From CBFHND01 sp965657085 (GTDB lineage: Bacteria; Pseudomonadota; Alphaproteobacteria; Rhodobacterales; Rhodobacteraceae), in contig CBFHND010000032.1 of assembly GCA_965657085.1 (NCBI GenBank), positions 1-33,915 of the forward strand: a stretch of 33,915 nt of DNA, read 5' to 3'. Shown here piece by piece: positions 16,419 through 24,029 of the stretch (position 1 is its first letter; every line of letters begins with the position of its first letter). The notes under the pieces are model-generated. The model was not told where the DNA came from and searched no databases. It saw nothing but the letters and a program-made list of their open reading frames with translations. Made by a program: the position numbers and the translations under genes.

Positions 16419-17720
16419 ATGACACAAGCCCAACTTTTAACCGGCCCCGTTCTGCGCACGTCCGGCGACCCTTTCCATGACCCTGACGCGGTGCGCATCG
16501 ACACCGGCGGTGCAGTCCTGATCGACGGGGGCCGGATCGCAGCCGTTGGGACGGCTGAAGCGCTGCGCAGGGACGCGCCGGACGCACAGGAACACAACTA
16601 CGGCGACACCGCGCTGATCCTGCCGGGGCTGATCGATGCGCATATGCACTATCCCCAGACCGGTATCATCGCCAGTTGGGGCAAGCGGCTGATCGATTGG
16701 CTGAACACATACACTTTTCCCGAGGAAAGCCGGTTTGGCGATCCGGCCTATGCCGCAGACGTGGCCGGGCGCGCGCTTGATCTGGCGCTTTCCAATGGCA
16801 CCACCACGTTGACCTCTTACACCACGATCCATCCCGCATCGGTCGATGCGTTCTTTGACGCCGCCGCCGCACGGGACATGCGTGTGGTTGCGGGCAAAAC
16901 CTGCATGGACAGGAACGCACCAGAGGCCCTGCGCGACACACCGCAGTCGGCCTATGATGACAGCAAGGCGCTGATCAACCGCTGGCATGGCGCAGGCCGC
17001 GCGACCTATGCCATCACGCCGCGCTTTTCGCCCACCTCGACGCCGGAACAGCTTTCGGCGCTGGGTGCGCTCTGGGCCGAACATCCCGACTGCCTGATGC
17101 AGACCCACCTCAGCGAACAGTTGGACGAGATCGCATGGGTGCGCACGCTGTTTCCGGACGCGCGGGACTATCTGGACACTTACGAACAACACGGGCTGCT
17201 GGGCGCGCGGGGGCTTTATGGCCACGCAATCCACCTTGAGCCGCGCGAGGTCGACCGGCTGGCCGAAGTGGGGGCCGCGGTGATCCATTGCCCCACGTCC
17301 AACACGTTCATCGGATCGGGGCTGATGGATGTGGCAGGACTGGCCGCGCGGGGGATCGCGCTGGGGCTGGCAACGGACACCGGCGGCGGATCTTCCTTTT
17401 CCATGCTACGCACCATGGCCGCAGCCTATGAAATCGCCCAACTGCGCGGCACGGCCCTGCCTGCCAAGCACCTGTTGTGGCTCTCTACGGCCGGATCGGC
17501 GCGCGCGCTGCACATGCAGGACCGGATCGGCACGCTCGCCCCGGGGATGGAGGCGGACATTTGCGTTCTCGATCTTGCTTCAACCCCGGCCATTGCCCAG
17601 CGCACGGCGCAGGCGACCGATATCTGGGATGCTGTCTTTGCCACGGTAATGATGGGGGATGACCGCGCCATTGCCGACGTCTGGGTCAACGGGGTCAGCA
17701 GGGTGCAGCCAGCACCATAA
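16419..17720 (+). CDS. guaD: Guanine deaminase
   Basis: A 433-aa amidohydrolase that deaminates guanine to xanthine in purine catabolism. The metal-binding HxH is in PGLIDAHMHYPQ (His75 and His77), followed by the guanine-deaminase-typical LIDWLNTYTFPEE, the later metal-ligand His in MQTHLSEQ and in YGHAIHL, and the active-site Asp in LATDTGGGSSFSML. Relatives usually read TDVGGG there, so the Thr is a mild variation. The C-terminal ...AGMEADICVLD belongs to the composite beta-sandwich. No xanthine dehydrogenase genes are in the window. Its 3' end overlaps the convergent CAP-domain gene by 26 bases. Confidence 0.93.
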   Translation: MTQAQLLTGPVLRTSGDPFHDPDAVRIDTGGAVLIDGGRIAAVGTAEALRRDAPDAQEHNYGDTALILPGLIDAHMHYPQTGIIASWGKRLIDWLNTYTFPEESRFGDPAYAADVAGRALDLALSNGTTTLTSYTTIHPASVDAFFDAAAARDMRVVAGKTCMDRNAPEALRDTPQSAYDDSKALINRWHGAGRATYAITPRFSPTSTPEQLSALGALWAEHPDCLMQTHLSEQLDEIAWVRTLFPDARDYLDTYEQHGLLGARGLYGHAIHLEPREVDRLAEVGAAVIHCPTSNTFIGSGLMDVAGLAARGIALGLATDTGGGSSFSMLRTMAAAYEIAQLRGTALPAKHLLWLSTAGSARALHMQDRIGTLAPGMEADICVLDLASTPAIAQRTAQATDIWDAVFATVMMGDDRAIADVWVNGVSRVQPAP

Positions 17721-18114
17721 CCCATGTGTTGCCTGCCCCACGCGCCAGCCCGAAGGCGCGCGCCTTGCGGTGGATGATGTTGCGATAGTGTCCTTTTGAA
17801 GCGGCCCATCCGGCCATGACCTGCGCCAGCGACGTCTGCCCCTGCGCGATGTTTTCGGCCACGAAACACCATGTATAGTCCATGGCGCGCACCCGGTCGC
17901 CCACGTTACTGCCATTCCGGCCGCTGTGGCTGAAGTAGCCGCGCCGCGCCATGTCATCCGCATGGCCTTGGGCCGCTGCCTGAAGCCGGGTGTCATGGAC
18001 AAGGGCCGCGCGCCCCTTTTCGGCGCGCAGCGCGTTCACCGCCTGCATGGCAGCGGGATCAGCGATCACAGCCGTTGGCAAGAGCCACAGGAGGAAGAGA
18101 CAAGCAAAACGCAT
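17695..18114 (-). CDS. Secreted CAP-domain (SCP/PR1-like) protein
   Basis: A 139-aa exported protein. The N-terminal signal peptide is short and hydrophobic (MRFACLFLLWLLPTAVIA), with probable cleavage before DPAAM. The rest is one CAP domain: AVNALRAEKGR, HADDMARRGYFSHSGRNG with the conserved His, VAENIAQG, and MAGWAASKGHYRNII with the second His, ending in a strand closed by Cys. Bacterial CAP proteins occur outside the cytoplasm and their roles are mostly unknown. ATG 18114 overlaps the deaminase stop as TGATG; a GTG at 18117 would add one residue. It is the last gene of a hisN-deaminase-CAP unit and converges on guaD with a 26-base overlap. Confidence 0.9.
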   Translation of the reverse strand: MRFACLFLLWLLPTAVIADPAAMQAVNALRAEKGRAALVHDTRLQAAAQGHADDMARRGYFSHSGRNGSNVGDRVRAMDYTWCFVAENIAQGQTSLAQVMAGWAASKGHYRNIIHRKARAFGLARGAGNTWVMVLAAPC

Positions 18115-19454
18115 CACAACGTATCGCGCAGCTTTTGGGCCAATGTATTCTGCGTGTCGATCACCCGGCGCATATCCAACGTGGTGATTTGCCCATCACG
18201 CACGATCTGCCGCCCTTCGACAAAGAGATCGCGCACGGTTGTCGGCCCTGCCAGCAAAAGGGCCGCAGGGTCCCAGCTTCCGGCACTTTCGATGCCGCTG
18301 ACGTCCCACAGGGCAATATCGGCCCGTTTGCCGACCGCGATGCGCCCGCATTCGGGACGGCCCAGAATGTCAGCCCCGCCGCGCGTAGCGATCTCAAGCG
18401 CTTCGCGCGGGCTCATTGCATCAGCCCCCAGAGCGACGCGTTGCAGCAACATCGCCTGCCGGGCCTCGGCCACAAGGTTGCCCGCATCGTTGCTGGCCGA
18501 TCCATCGACCCCCAAGCCCACGAGCACACCGGCATCACGCATGGCGCGCACGGGGGCGATGCCGCTGCCAAGCCGGCAATTCGAACAGGGGCAATGGGCG
18601 ACACCGGTGCCGGTGCGGGCAAAAAGATCGATCTCCGAGGCATCCAGCTTGACGCAATGGGCGTGCCACACATCCGCGCCGACCCAGCCAAGGCTTTCGG
18701 CGTAAGCACCGGGACGTTTGCCGAAGGTTTCAAGGGAATAGGCGATGTCCTCGTCATTCTCGGCCAGATGGGTGTGCATCATCACCCCCTTGTCGCGCGC
18801 GAGGATCGCGGCATCACGCATCAATTCGGTGCTGACCGAAAAGGGCGAACACGGGGCCACGGCCACCCGGCACATGGAGGCAGGCGCGGGATCGTGGAAA
18901 GCGTCGATCACCCGGATGCTATCGTTCAGGATCGCAGCCTCGTTCTCGACCAGCGTGTCGGGGGGCAGACCGCCCGCGCTTTCCCCGATGCTCATGGAGC
19001 CGCGTGTCGGCTGAAACCGCAGGCCCAATTCAGCAGCTGCGTGAATGGTATCTTCGAGCCGCGCACCGTTGGGGTAGAGATAGAGGTGATCGGAGGACAG
19101 CGTGCACCCGGACAATGCCAATTCGGCCAGCCCCACCTGCGCAGAGGTGAACATATGATCCGGGGTAAACCGCGCCCAGATCGGATAAAGGCTTTGCAGC
19201 CATCCGAACAAAAGCGCGTCCTGTCCGCCCGGCACCGCGCGGGTCAGCGATTGGTACAAATGGTGGTGTGTGTTCACGAGGCCCGGCGTGACCACGCAGT
19301 CCCGTGCATCGATGACCATGCCATCGCTTTGCAGGCCAGTGCCGATTTCGGCCACCACACCATCGGTCATGCGGATGTCTGCATTGGACATTTCGCGGCG
19401 CGCATCGTCCATTGTCAGAACGGTGTGCGCATTCCGGATCAGGGTTTCGGTCAC
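18114..19454 (-). CDS. 8-Oxoguanine deaminase-type amidohydrolase
   Basis: A 446-aa cytoplasmic metal-dependent deaminase. It has the HxH motif in PGLVNTHHHLYQ (His63, His65), LTRAVPGGQD typical of the 8-oxoguanine deaminase/hydroxydechloroatrazine hydrolase group, the later metal His in MHTHLAEN, the HAHCVKL site, HCPCSNCRLGSG and the active-site Asp in GLGVDGSASND. Characterised group members convert 8-oxoguanine to urate, or act on isocytosine and triazine compounds, so the substrate is a family-based inference. The start is a GTG within GTGA, overlapping the hisN stop by four bases, and its stop overlaps the CAP gene, so the three genes are one coupled unit. Having guaD next to it favours a purine substrate. 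Confidence 0.85.
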   Translation of the reverse strand: MTETLIRNAHTVLTMDDARREMSNADIRMTDGVVAEIGTGLQSDGMVIDARDCVVTPGLVNTHHHLYQSLTRAVPGGQDALLFGWLQSLYPIWARFTPDHMFTSAQVGLAELALSGCTLSSDHLYLYPNGARLEDTIHAAAELGLRFQPTRGSMSIGESAGGLPPDTLVENEAAILNDSIRVIDAFHDPAPASMCRVAVAPCSPFSVSTELMRDAAILARDKGVMMHTHLAENDEDIAYSLETFGKRPGAYAESLGWVGADVWHAHCVKLDASEIDLFARTGTGVAHCPCSNCRLGSGIAPVRAMRDAGVLVGLGVDGSASNDAGNLVAEARQAMLLQRVALGADAMSPREALEIATRGGADILGRPECGRIAVGKRADIALWDVSGIESAGSWDPAALLLAGPTTVRDLFVEGRQIVRDGQITTLDMRRVIDTQNTLAQKLRDTL

Positions 19455-20245
19455 AGATGCGGCTCCAAAAGGCGCAAAGCCTGCGCGTGGATTTCAGGAT
19501 TGGCCGCCGCCAACACGCGCCCGCCTTCATGGACCGGTTGGCCCGCCCAATTCGTGACAATGCCACCTGCCGCCTGAATGACAGCAATCGGGGCCTGAAT
19601 ATCGTAGGCGTTCAACCCGGCCTCGATCACCAGGTCAACCTGCCCCGCCGCCAAAAGAGCATAGGCATAGCAATCCATTCCATAGCGGACCAACTGAACT
19701 TCACGGGCGACGGCGTCAAAGCCTGCGCGCTCTTGGGGCGATCCGACCTCGGGAAAGGTTGTGAAGAGAACAGCGTTTTCCAAGGGGCGGAAACCACGCG
19801 CCTGCAAGGGCGATGTGCCGCGCGGACCATCCAGCCACGCGCCAGCCGGCCCACCGATGAACCGTTCCTGAATATAGGGTTGGTCGATGATCCCGATGCG
19901 CGGGCCCGAAGCATCGCCAACAGCGATCAGCACGCCCCATGTCGGCGTGCCGGACACAAAACCGCGGGTGCCATCGATCGGGTCCAGAACCCAGGTCAAC
20001 CCGGAGGTTCCTTCCTGCGCGCCAAATTCTTCCCCCAGAATGGAATCGTCGGGCCGCATGTCGCGCAAAACGTCGCGCATCGCAGCCTCTGCCGCGCGAT
20101 CGGCTTCGGTCACGGGGTCATAGCCCCCTGACAGTTTGTTGTCGGTAATCAGGCCTGTATTGCGAAAATACGGAAGGATCACATCGCGGGCCGCATCGGC
20201 CATCCGATGTGCCACGGTCAACAGGTGTTCTGTATCGTCAGTCAT
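19451..20245 (-). CDS. hisN: Inositol monophosphatase-family histidinol-phosphatase
   Basis: A 264-aa Mg2+-dependent phosphatase. The IMPase metal motifs are present: ILGEEFG (Glu72, Glu73), the DPIDGTRGF signature at residues 88-96 (Asp88 and Asp91) and the C-terminal AYDIQAPIAVIQAAGG. The sequence after the signature, VSGTPTWGVLIA, is like the histidinol-phosphatase subgroup (HisN), which makes histidinol in histidine synthesis, more than like inositol monophosphatases. ATG 20245 is chosen because a start 10 residues earlier would be odd and has no support. It is first of the coupled hisN-deaminase-CAP unit. No other his genes are visible, so the specific role rests on family resemblance. 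Confidence 0.87.
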   Translation of the reverse strand: MTDDTEHLLTVAHRMADAARDVILPYFRNTGLITDNKLSGGYDPVTEADRAAEAAMRDVLRDMRPDDSILGEEFGAQEGTSGLTWVLDPIDGTRGFVSGTPTWGVLIAVGDASGPRIGIIDQPYIQERFIGGPAGAWLDGPRGTSPLQARGFRPLENAVLFTTFPEVGSPQERAGFDAVAREVQLVRYGMDCYAYALLAAGQVDLVIEAGLNAYDIQAPIAVIQAAGGIVTNWAGQPVHEGGRVLAAANPEIHAQALRLLEPHL

Positions 20246-20304
20246 TGCAACCGGGTGCCAGTTTGCACCCCGCAATGCAAGCTCGTGTGCGCGTCACCCG
20301 TAGA

Positions 20305-20676
20305 TCAGGCGACGTCGCTCAGAACCCGCGCCAGTTCGAAGAGGCGGCGACGTTGATTTTCGGGAATGGCATAGTAGGAGCGGACAAGATCCATGGCTTC
20401 CTTGTCTTCCAGCAGATCGCCGGGCACCCGTTCCGTCACGTCGGACTCTGCGGGCTTGCTGCCCAACCCTTCAAAGAAAAACGAAACAGGCACGCCCATC
20501 GCCTTACCGATATCCCAAAGCCGGGACGCACTGACACGGTTTGCCCCGGTTTCGTATTTCTGGATCTGTTGAAATTTGATCCCGACCATCTCGGCAAGCT
20601 TTTGCTGGGTCATTCCGATCAACCACCGACGTTGGCGAATACGTTTGCCAACATGCTCATCAACGATGTGAGCCAT
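20305..20676 (-). CDS. XRE-family transcriptional regulator
   Basis: A 123-aa Cro/CI-type DNA-binding protein. The helix-turn-helix spans about residues 9-65 (GKRIRQRRWLIGMTQQKLAE then VGIKFQQIQKYETGANRVS), followed by a short C-terminal region with YAIPENQRRRLFELARVL. Proteins of this size and sequence are common single regulators in alphaproteobacteria; the regulon is unknown. ATG 20676 has AAGGAA 7 bases upstream. The open frame extends further upstream but is cysteine-rich and unlike the family, so it is not coding. A short inverted repeat TGTGC-N8-GCACA about 90 bases upstream (20766-20783) may be its own operator. A CtrA-like box lies at 20853-20868. Confidence 0.9.
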   Translation of the reverse strand: MAHIVDEHVGKRIRQRRWLIGMTQQKLAEMVGIKFQQIQKYETGANRVSASRLWDIGKAMGVPVSFFFEGLGSKPAESDVTERVPGDLLEDKEAMDLVRSYYAIPENQRRRLFELARVLSDVA

Positions 20677-20765
20677 AACTTTATTCCTTTGTGTACAGCA
20701 ACCAACACTCCGGCCGCGCAAAAAACACTGTGTTGTCTTAACGAAACACCGACGCACTGATGTAG

Positions 20766-20783
20766 TGTGCATTATGACGCACA
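20766..20783. promoter_or_regulatory. Candidate operator, inverted repeat TGTGC-N8-GCACA
   Basis: Perfect 5-base arms TGTGC (20766-20770) and GCACA (20779-20783) separated by 8 bases, about 90 bases upstream of the XRE regulator start. XRE proteins often autoregulate through short dyads, so this is a candidate, but the arms are short and could occur by chance. Confidence 0.3.
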
Positions 20784-20852
20784 AATGTCGAAAAGCAACA
20801 AATCTCACTCCCGGCTAAGGCGAATTTGCGCAAAGGCAATACACTCTATGCG

Positions 20853-20868
20853 TTAACTATTTGTTAAC
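20853..20868. promoter_or_regulatory. CtrA-type box TTAA-N7-TTAAC
   Basis: TTAACTATTTGTTAAC fits the full CtrA half-site pair, TTAA, seven bases, TTAA then C, and because GTTAAC is palindromic it fits on both strands. CtrA is the cell-cycle and motility response regulator of alphaproteobacteria. The site lies about 180 bases upstream of the XRE regulator start and about 70 bases downstream of its TGTGC dyad. A match this exact in GC-rich DNA is unlikely to be trivial, but binding is not shown. Confidence 0.55.
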
Positions 20869-21048
20869 TATGGCGTTGTTTCGAGCGACGCGTTGAGCCG
20901 TATGGTCAAAAATGCCGCGTTTTCAGAAGCTTCACCCGATAGTTGTGAACGATCCTGTGACAACAACTGCTCAATGGGTCAGTTGAAAATTGTCCAAATC
21001 GGCAGAAACGCCTTGCGCCAAATCCCGCCGACAGCCGCGGAAACACGA

Positions 21049-21924
21049 TCAAACAGCCTTGAGGTGAACTGTTTCCACAGCGCCGAATGCACGCCTGACC
21101 AGGTTCGCCAAAGCGTCATGCACCACGTCCTTTGAGGCCTGCGCCCCATAGAGGTTGATGTGTTGCTGCGGCAGTTCCGGCAAGTTGCCGCCGTGGTCGA
21201 TCCGGTCCAGATGCGGCGGTTCGGTGCCTTCGATCATGGTGTGAACCGCCAGATCGGCGCTGACGGTCGCTTCGATGGTACGATCGCTTTCGGTTTCGAC
21301 AATCACGTCCCAGGGGATGCCTGCATCGTCAAGGCGCTCAACAACACGTGGCCGAAAGGTGCATTGCCGCCCGAACGCCAGTTTCAGCGGACGCTGGCGC
21401 CACGCCGAACCGTCCGGTGCTCCGACCCAGCACAACGGCTTGGTGCACAGCGATTCACCACCCGCATCCAACGCTGTCTCGGTGGTCAGGATCATGTCGC
21501 AGCCCCCCTTTGAAAACTGCGCCTTCAACGCGCGTGTATAAGAGGACACCAGTTGCACCTGAACCCGGGGAAAGGCCGCATGAAACTGTTTCAGCACACG
21601 CGGGATCGCCGGATAGACAATGTCATGGGGCACGCCCAGCGTAATCGACCCCTCATAGGCCTGATCTGTCAGCCGTACGATTACCTCGTCGTTGAGCGCC
21701 ACCATCCGTTTGGCATAGACCAAAAGCTGTTCACCTGCAGCGGTCAAGGCAATGGTGCGCCCGGACCGGTCCAGCAATTCAAGGCCCAGCATTTCCTCGA
21801 GCCGCTTGAGCTGCATCGACACGGCAGACTGCGTGAGATGCAAAAACCCCGCCGCCCGTGTTACCCCGCCCGATTCCGCCACAGCCACAAACGAACGCAG
21901 CGTTGTCACGTCCAGATTTCGCAT
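21049..21924 (-). CDS. LysR-family transcriptional regulator
   Basis: A 291-aa LysR-type regulator. The winged helix-turn-helix is at about residues 4-63 (TLRSFVAVAESGGVTRAAGF then LTQSAVSMQLKRLEEMLG), and a periplasmic-binding-protein-like effector domain covers about 90-285. Such proteins sense a small metabolite and usually control a divergent gene and themselves. The divergent neighbour is a DUF1127 protein starting at 22051. The 126-base gap has two related dyads, CATCA-N7-TGATG at 21926-21942, which overlaps the LysR start region, and CATCAA-N5-TTGATG at 21993-22009, consistent with autoregulation. The effector is unknown. Confidence 0.93.
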   Translation of the reverse strand: MRNLDVTTLRSFVAVAESGGVTRAAGFLHLTQSAVSMQLKRLEEMLGLELLDRSGRTIALTAAGEQLLVYAKRMVALNDEVIVRLTDQAYEGSITLGVPHDIVYPAIPRVLKQFHAAFPRVQVQLVSSYTRALKAQFSKGGCDMILTTETALDAGGESLCTKPLCWVGAPDGSAWRQRPLKLAFGRQCTFRPRVVERLDDAGIPWDVIVETESDRTIEATVSADLAVHTMIEGTEPPHLDRIDHGGNLPELPQQHINLYGAQASKDVVHDALANLVRRAFGAVETVHLKAV

Positions 21925-21925
21925 A

Positions 21926-21942
21926 CATCACCATCCTTGATG
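21926..21942. promoter_or_regulatory. LysR-type box 1
   Basis: CATCACCATCCTTGATG has outer arms CATCA and TGATG and the same 17-base length as the second box. It lies directly against the LysR start codon on the opposite strand, where a bound regulator would block its own expression. The match to the ATC-N9-GAT dyad form of LysR sites is complete. Confidence 0.55.
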
Positions 21943-21992
21943 CTTTCGGTCACAAACATTCGTTTTTAAAATGTGTCACATCCCGCCATATA

Positions 21993-22009
21993 CATCAACA
22001 GAATTGATG
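21993..22009. promoter_or_regulatory. LysR-type box 2
   Basis: CATCAACAGAATTGATG is a perfect 6-base inverted repeat around a 5-base spacer, of the ATC-N9-GAT form expected for LysR proteins. It lies 67 bases from box 1, on the DUF1127 side and about 40 bases before that ATG. The spacing of near-even helical turns (67 bases is about 6.4 turns) does not decide whether both are bound together. Confidence 0.6.
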
Positions 22010-22050
22010 AAGACGCGATAAATCATCGCAAACCGAAATGGAGACCCACA

Positions 22051-22269
22051 ATGGCCATGACCGATATCACCGCCCGCCACTTTCACGCCAACCGTCCCGC
22101 ACGCCGCGGCTTTGCCCTGATGCGCATGATCGATGTGTGGCGGTCGCGCCGCGCCCTGCGCGCCCTGGATGACGCAGCACTGCGCGACATCGGGCTGAGC
22201 CCGCGTGACGCCGCGACCGAGGCCGCGCGCCCGATCTGGGACGTGCCGCACACCTGGAAACAGGACTAA
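22051..22269 (+). CDS. DUF1127 small protein
   Basis: A 72-aa basic protein with the DUF1127 signature near its C-terminus: MIDVWRSRRALRALDDAALRDIGLS followed by a short acidic tail. I quote the core as WRSRRALRALDDAALRDIGL. Family members are found in many alphaproteobacteria; those studied have roles in RNA turnover or phosphate and carbon metabolism, but there is no agreed function. ATG 22051 has GGAGA 8 bases upstream; a second ATG at 22057 is possible. It is divergent from the LysR gene and probably under its control. A hairpin with 10-base arms lies at 22286-22322 after the stop. Confidence 0.85.
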   Translation: MAMTDITARHFHANRPARRGFALMRMIDVWRSRRALRALDDAALRDIGLSPRDAATEAARPIWDVPHTWKQD

Positions 22270-22285
22270 TTGTGGAAACAGACCG

Positions 22286-22322
22286 TTTTCGGGCCACTTT
22301 CACCGCCGAAGCGGCCCGAAAA
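22286..22322 (+). terminator. Hairpin 3' of the DUF1127 gene
   Basis: Arms TTTTCGGGCC (22286-22295) and GGCCCGAAAA (22313-22322) are perfectly complementary, with a small inner CCGC-CGAA-GCGG loop. The strand with a T run is the opposite one, so it is probably a bidirectional or weak terminator. It lies between the DUF1127 gene and the Bax-inhibitor-1 gene. Confidence 0.5.
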
Positions 22323-22413
22323 AACTTGAAACAACACCAAAGCGACACGATATTTATGGCAGATCGCCCGTGGAATAGTTCGCGGGTACAACTGTTTCAA
22401 TTGGAGGTCTTGA

Positions 22414-23151
22414 ATGGCTGACATCAACACAATCCGGACAGCAGCCGGGGTACGTGCCGCCGAGATTGATGAGGGCCTGCGCGCCCACATGAACAAAGTC
22501 TACGGCACGATGTCCGTGGGCATGCTCATCACATTCGCCGTGGCTTGGGCCATCGGCTCGAACCCTGCGCTTTTGGGTATCTTCCGCGATCCCATGACGC
22601 TGCAACCCAACATTCTGGGCTGGATCGTGATGTTCGCGCCTTTGGGCATGATCTTTGCCTTCGGTGCCGCGATTAACCGTCTGTCCGCCGCAGGGGCGCA
22701 ATTGTTCTTCTACGTGTTCGCCGCTGTCATGGGGCTGAGCCTGTCGTGGATCTTCGTCGCCTTCACCGGCTTTTCCATCGCGCAGGTGTTCCTGGTGACA
22801 TCCATTGCCTTTGCGGGTCTGTCGCTCTGGGGCTACACCACCAAAAAGGACATCTCCGGCTGGGGGTCGTTCCTGATCATGGGCGTGATTGGCCTGATCG
22901 TGGCGTCGATCATCAACATCTTCCTGGGTTCGCCCGCGATCATGTTCGCAATCTCGATCCTTGGTGTGCTGATCTTTGCGGGCCTCACGGCCTACGACAC
23001 CCAGAGCATCAAGAACGAGTATCTGCAACACGCACAGCACGGCGACAGCGAATGGCTGGGCAAGTCCGCGATCATGGGCGCGCTGCGTCTCTATCTGGAC
23101 TTCATCAACATGTTCATGTTCCTGCTGCAACTGCTGGGGAACCGCGAATAA
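22414..23151 (+). CDS. Bax inhibitor-1/YccA family membrane protein
   Basis: A 245-aa inner-membrane protein with seven hydrophobic segments, matching the Bax inhibitor-1 (UPF0005) fold: MSVGMLITFAVAWAIG, then repeated helices ending with FINMFMFLLQLLGNRE. The family motif TAYDTQSIKNEY is present near the C-terminus. Bacterial members such as YetJ are calcium-conducting or proteostasis-related proteins, and the function here is unknown. GGAGGT lies 8 bases before the ATG. A strong intrinsic terminator follows, so this is the end of its transcription unit. Confidence 0.93.
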   Translation: MADINTIRTAAGVRAAEIDEGLRAHMNKVYGTMSVGMLITFAVAWAIGSNPALLGIFRDPMTLQPNILGWIVMFAPLGMIFAFGAAINRLSAAGAQLFFYVFAAVMGLSLSWIFVAFTGFSIAQVFLVTSIAFAGLSLWGYTTKKDISGWGSFLIMGVIGLIVASIINIFLGSPAIMFAISILGVLIFAGLTAYDTQSIKNEYLQHAQHGDSEWLGKSAIMGALRLYLDFINMFMFLLQLLGNRE

Positions 23152-23181
23152 TCGCGCACCTTTCATTCAGCGAGAATTCCG

Positions 23182-23212
23182 GGGCCGGTCGCAAGACCGG
23201 CCCTTTTCTTTT
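23182..23212 (+). terminator. Intrinsic terminator after the Bax-inhibitor-1 gene
   Basis: Arms GGGCCGGTC (23182-23190) and GACCGGCCC (23195-23203) close a GCAA tetraloop, followed by TTTTCTTTT. This is a textbook factor-independent terminator on the + strand. Confidence 0.93.
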
Positions 23213-23228
23213 GCGAAGGCTCGTTTCC

Positions 23229-23726
23229 ATGTCTCTGATTTCAGTTCTGCCTGCGCATGATGCGCCCCGCCTCGTGCCACTGCTCCGGCAGGTCCACGAC
23301 CTGCACGTTGCCCATCAGCCTGCCAATTATACGCCGACCCCTCCCGACAAGGACCTCGCCGGGTTCCTGCGCGAATGGCTGGCGCAGCCCGACGTCACCG
23401 CGCTGATCGCCGGTGACAGGGATGATCCGCAAGGCTACCTGATCTGGCAGGTACAAGACCGCCCTGCCAGCCTTTTGAAACCCGCTATCCGCTTTGCCAT
23501 GCTGGAGCATATCTGTGTCGATGTGCACCACCGGGGCAATGGCATTGCCACTGCCCTTGTCGCCACCATGCGCAGCCAGTGCCGTGCGCAGGGGCTGGGT
23601 ACGATCCGCACGTCCTATGCCAGCTTCAACACGGCTTCCGCCCGGCTGATGCAGCGCGCGGGCCTTGAACCCGTGACCGTCCTCGCCGAAGGTCCAGTTG
23701 ACCAACAGGACCAAGACCATGCTTGA
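23229..23726 (+). CDS. GNAT-family N-acetyltransferase
   Basis: A 165-aa acetyltransferase that would transfer an acetyl group from acetyl-CoA to an unknown amine. The fold is seen in the C-terminal half: beta strand LEHICVDVHHRGNGIATALV, which contains the acetyl-CoA pyrophosphate-binding R/Q-x-x-G-x-G/A loop (RGNGIA), and SYASFNTASARLMQRAGLEP. The DUF1272 gene starts 8 bases before its stop, so the two are probably co-translated. It lies 17 bases beyond the terminator of the preceding gene, so its promoter must be close. Confidence 0.88.
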   Translation: MSLISVLPAHDAPRLVPLLRQVHDLHVAHQPANYTPTPPDKDLAGFLREWLAQPDVTALIAGDRDDPQGYLIWQVQDRPASLLKPAIRFAMLEHICVDVHHRGNGIATALVATMRSQCRAQGLGTIRTSYASFNTASARLMQRAGLEPVTVLAEGPVDQQDQDHA

Positions 23727-24027
23727 ACTGCGCCCCAATTGCGAACGCTGTGACGCCGATCTGCCGCCGCAGGCCACCAACGCCCGGATTTGCAGCTATG
23801 AATGCACGTTCTGCGTGGACTGCGTGGACAATCATTTGCGCAATGTCTGCCCCAATTGCGGCGGTGGATTTGCACCGCGCCCGATCCGGCCCCGCGCGGC
23901 GCATCGACCCGGCACGGGATTGCAGAACCATCCCGCGGGCACCACACGGCGGCAAATGAAATACGACACCGTGTCCGTGGCCGCGCTGTCGGCCAAGCTG
24001 CAGTCGATCCCGCCTGCGGAGCGATAG
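23719..24027 (+). CDS. DUF1272 zinc-ribbon protein
   Basis: A 102-aa protein whose first 60 residues match the DUF1272 family: LELRPNCERCDADLPPQATN, ICSYECTFCVDCVDNHL and CPNCGGGF. The Cys pairs at NCERC, CTFC, CVDC and CPNC would bind zinc. The remaining C-terminal part, from about residue 60, is basic and Pro-rich. The start overlaps the upstream acetyltransferase by 8 bases in a different frame. The function is not known. Confidence 0.88.
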   Translation: MLELRPNCERCDADLPPQATNARICSYECTFCVDCVDNHLRNVCPNCGGGFAPRPIRPRAAHRPGTGLQNHPAGTTRRQMKYDTVSVAALSAKLQSIPPAER

Positions 24028-24029
24028 CC

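Larger units (their letters stand above)
20677..21048. other. Intergenic region between the XRE and LysR genes
   Basis: This 372-base region, more AT-rich than its surroundings, holds the XRE promoter side with the TGTGC-N8-GCACA dyad, the CtrA-type box at 20853-20868 and the 3' side of the LysR gene. A short + strand open frame at 20893-21135 runs into the LysR 3' end; its composition is unconvincing. I see no supported gene and no clear terminator. Confidence 0.55.

Noticed and set aside
18075..19577. A 500-codon open frame on the + strand across the deaminase and hisN
   Set aside because: Antisense to two enzymes with intact motifs and without any recognisable domain.
20893..21135. An 80-codon + strand frame after the CtrA-type box
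   Set aside because: It overlaps the 3' end of the LysR gene and has no ribosome-binding site or recognisable domain.
22746..23228. A possible N-terminal extension of the first GNAT protein
   Set aside because: The frame runs out of phase through the Bax-inhibitor-1 gene and across its terminator; the GNAT domain starts normally at 23229.
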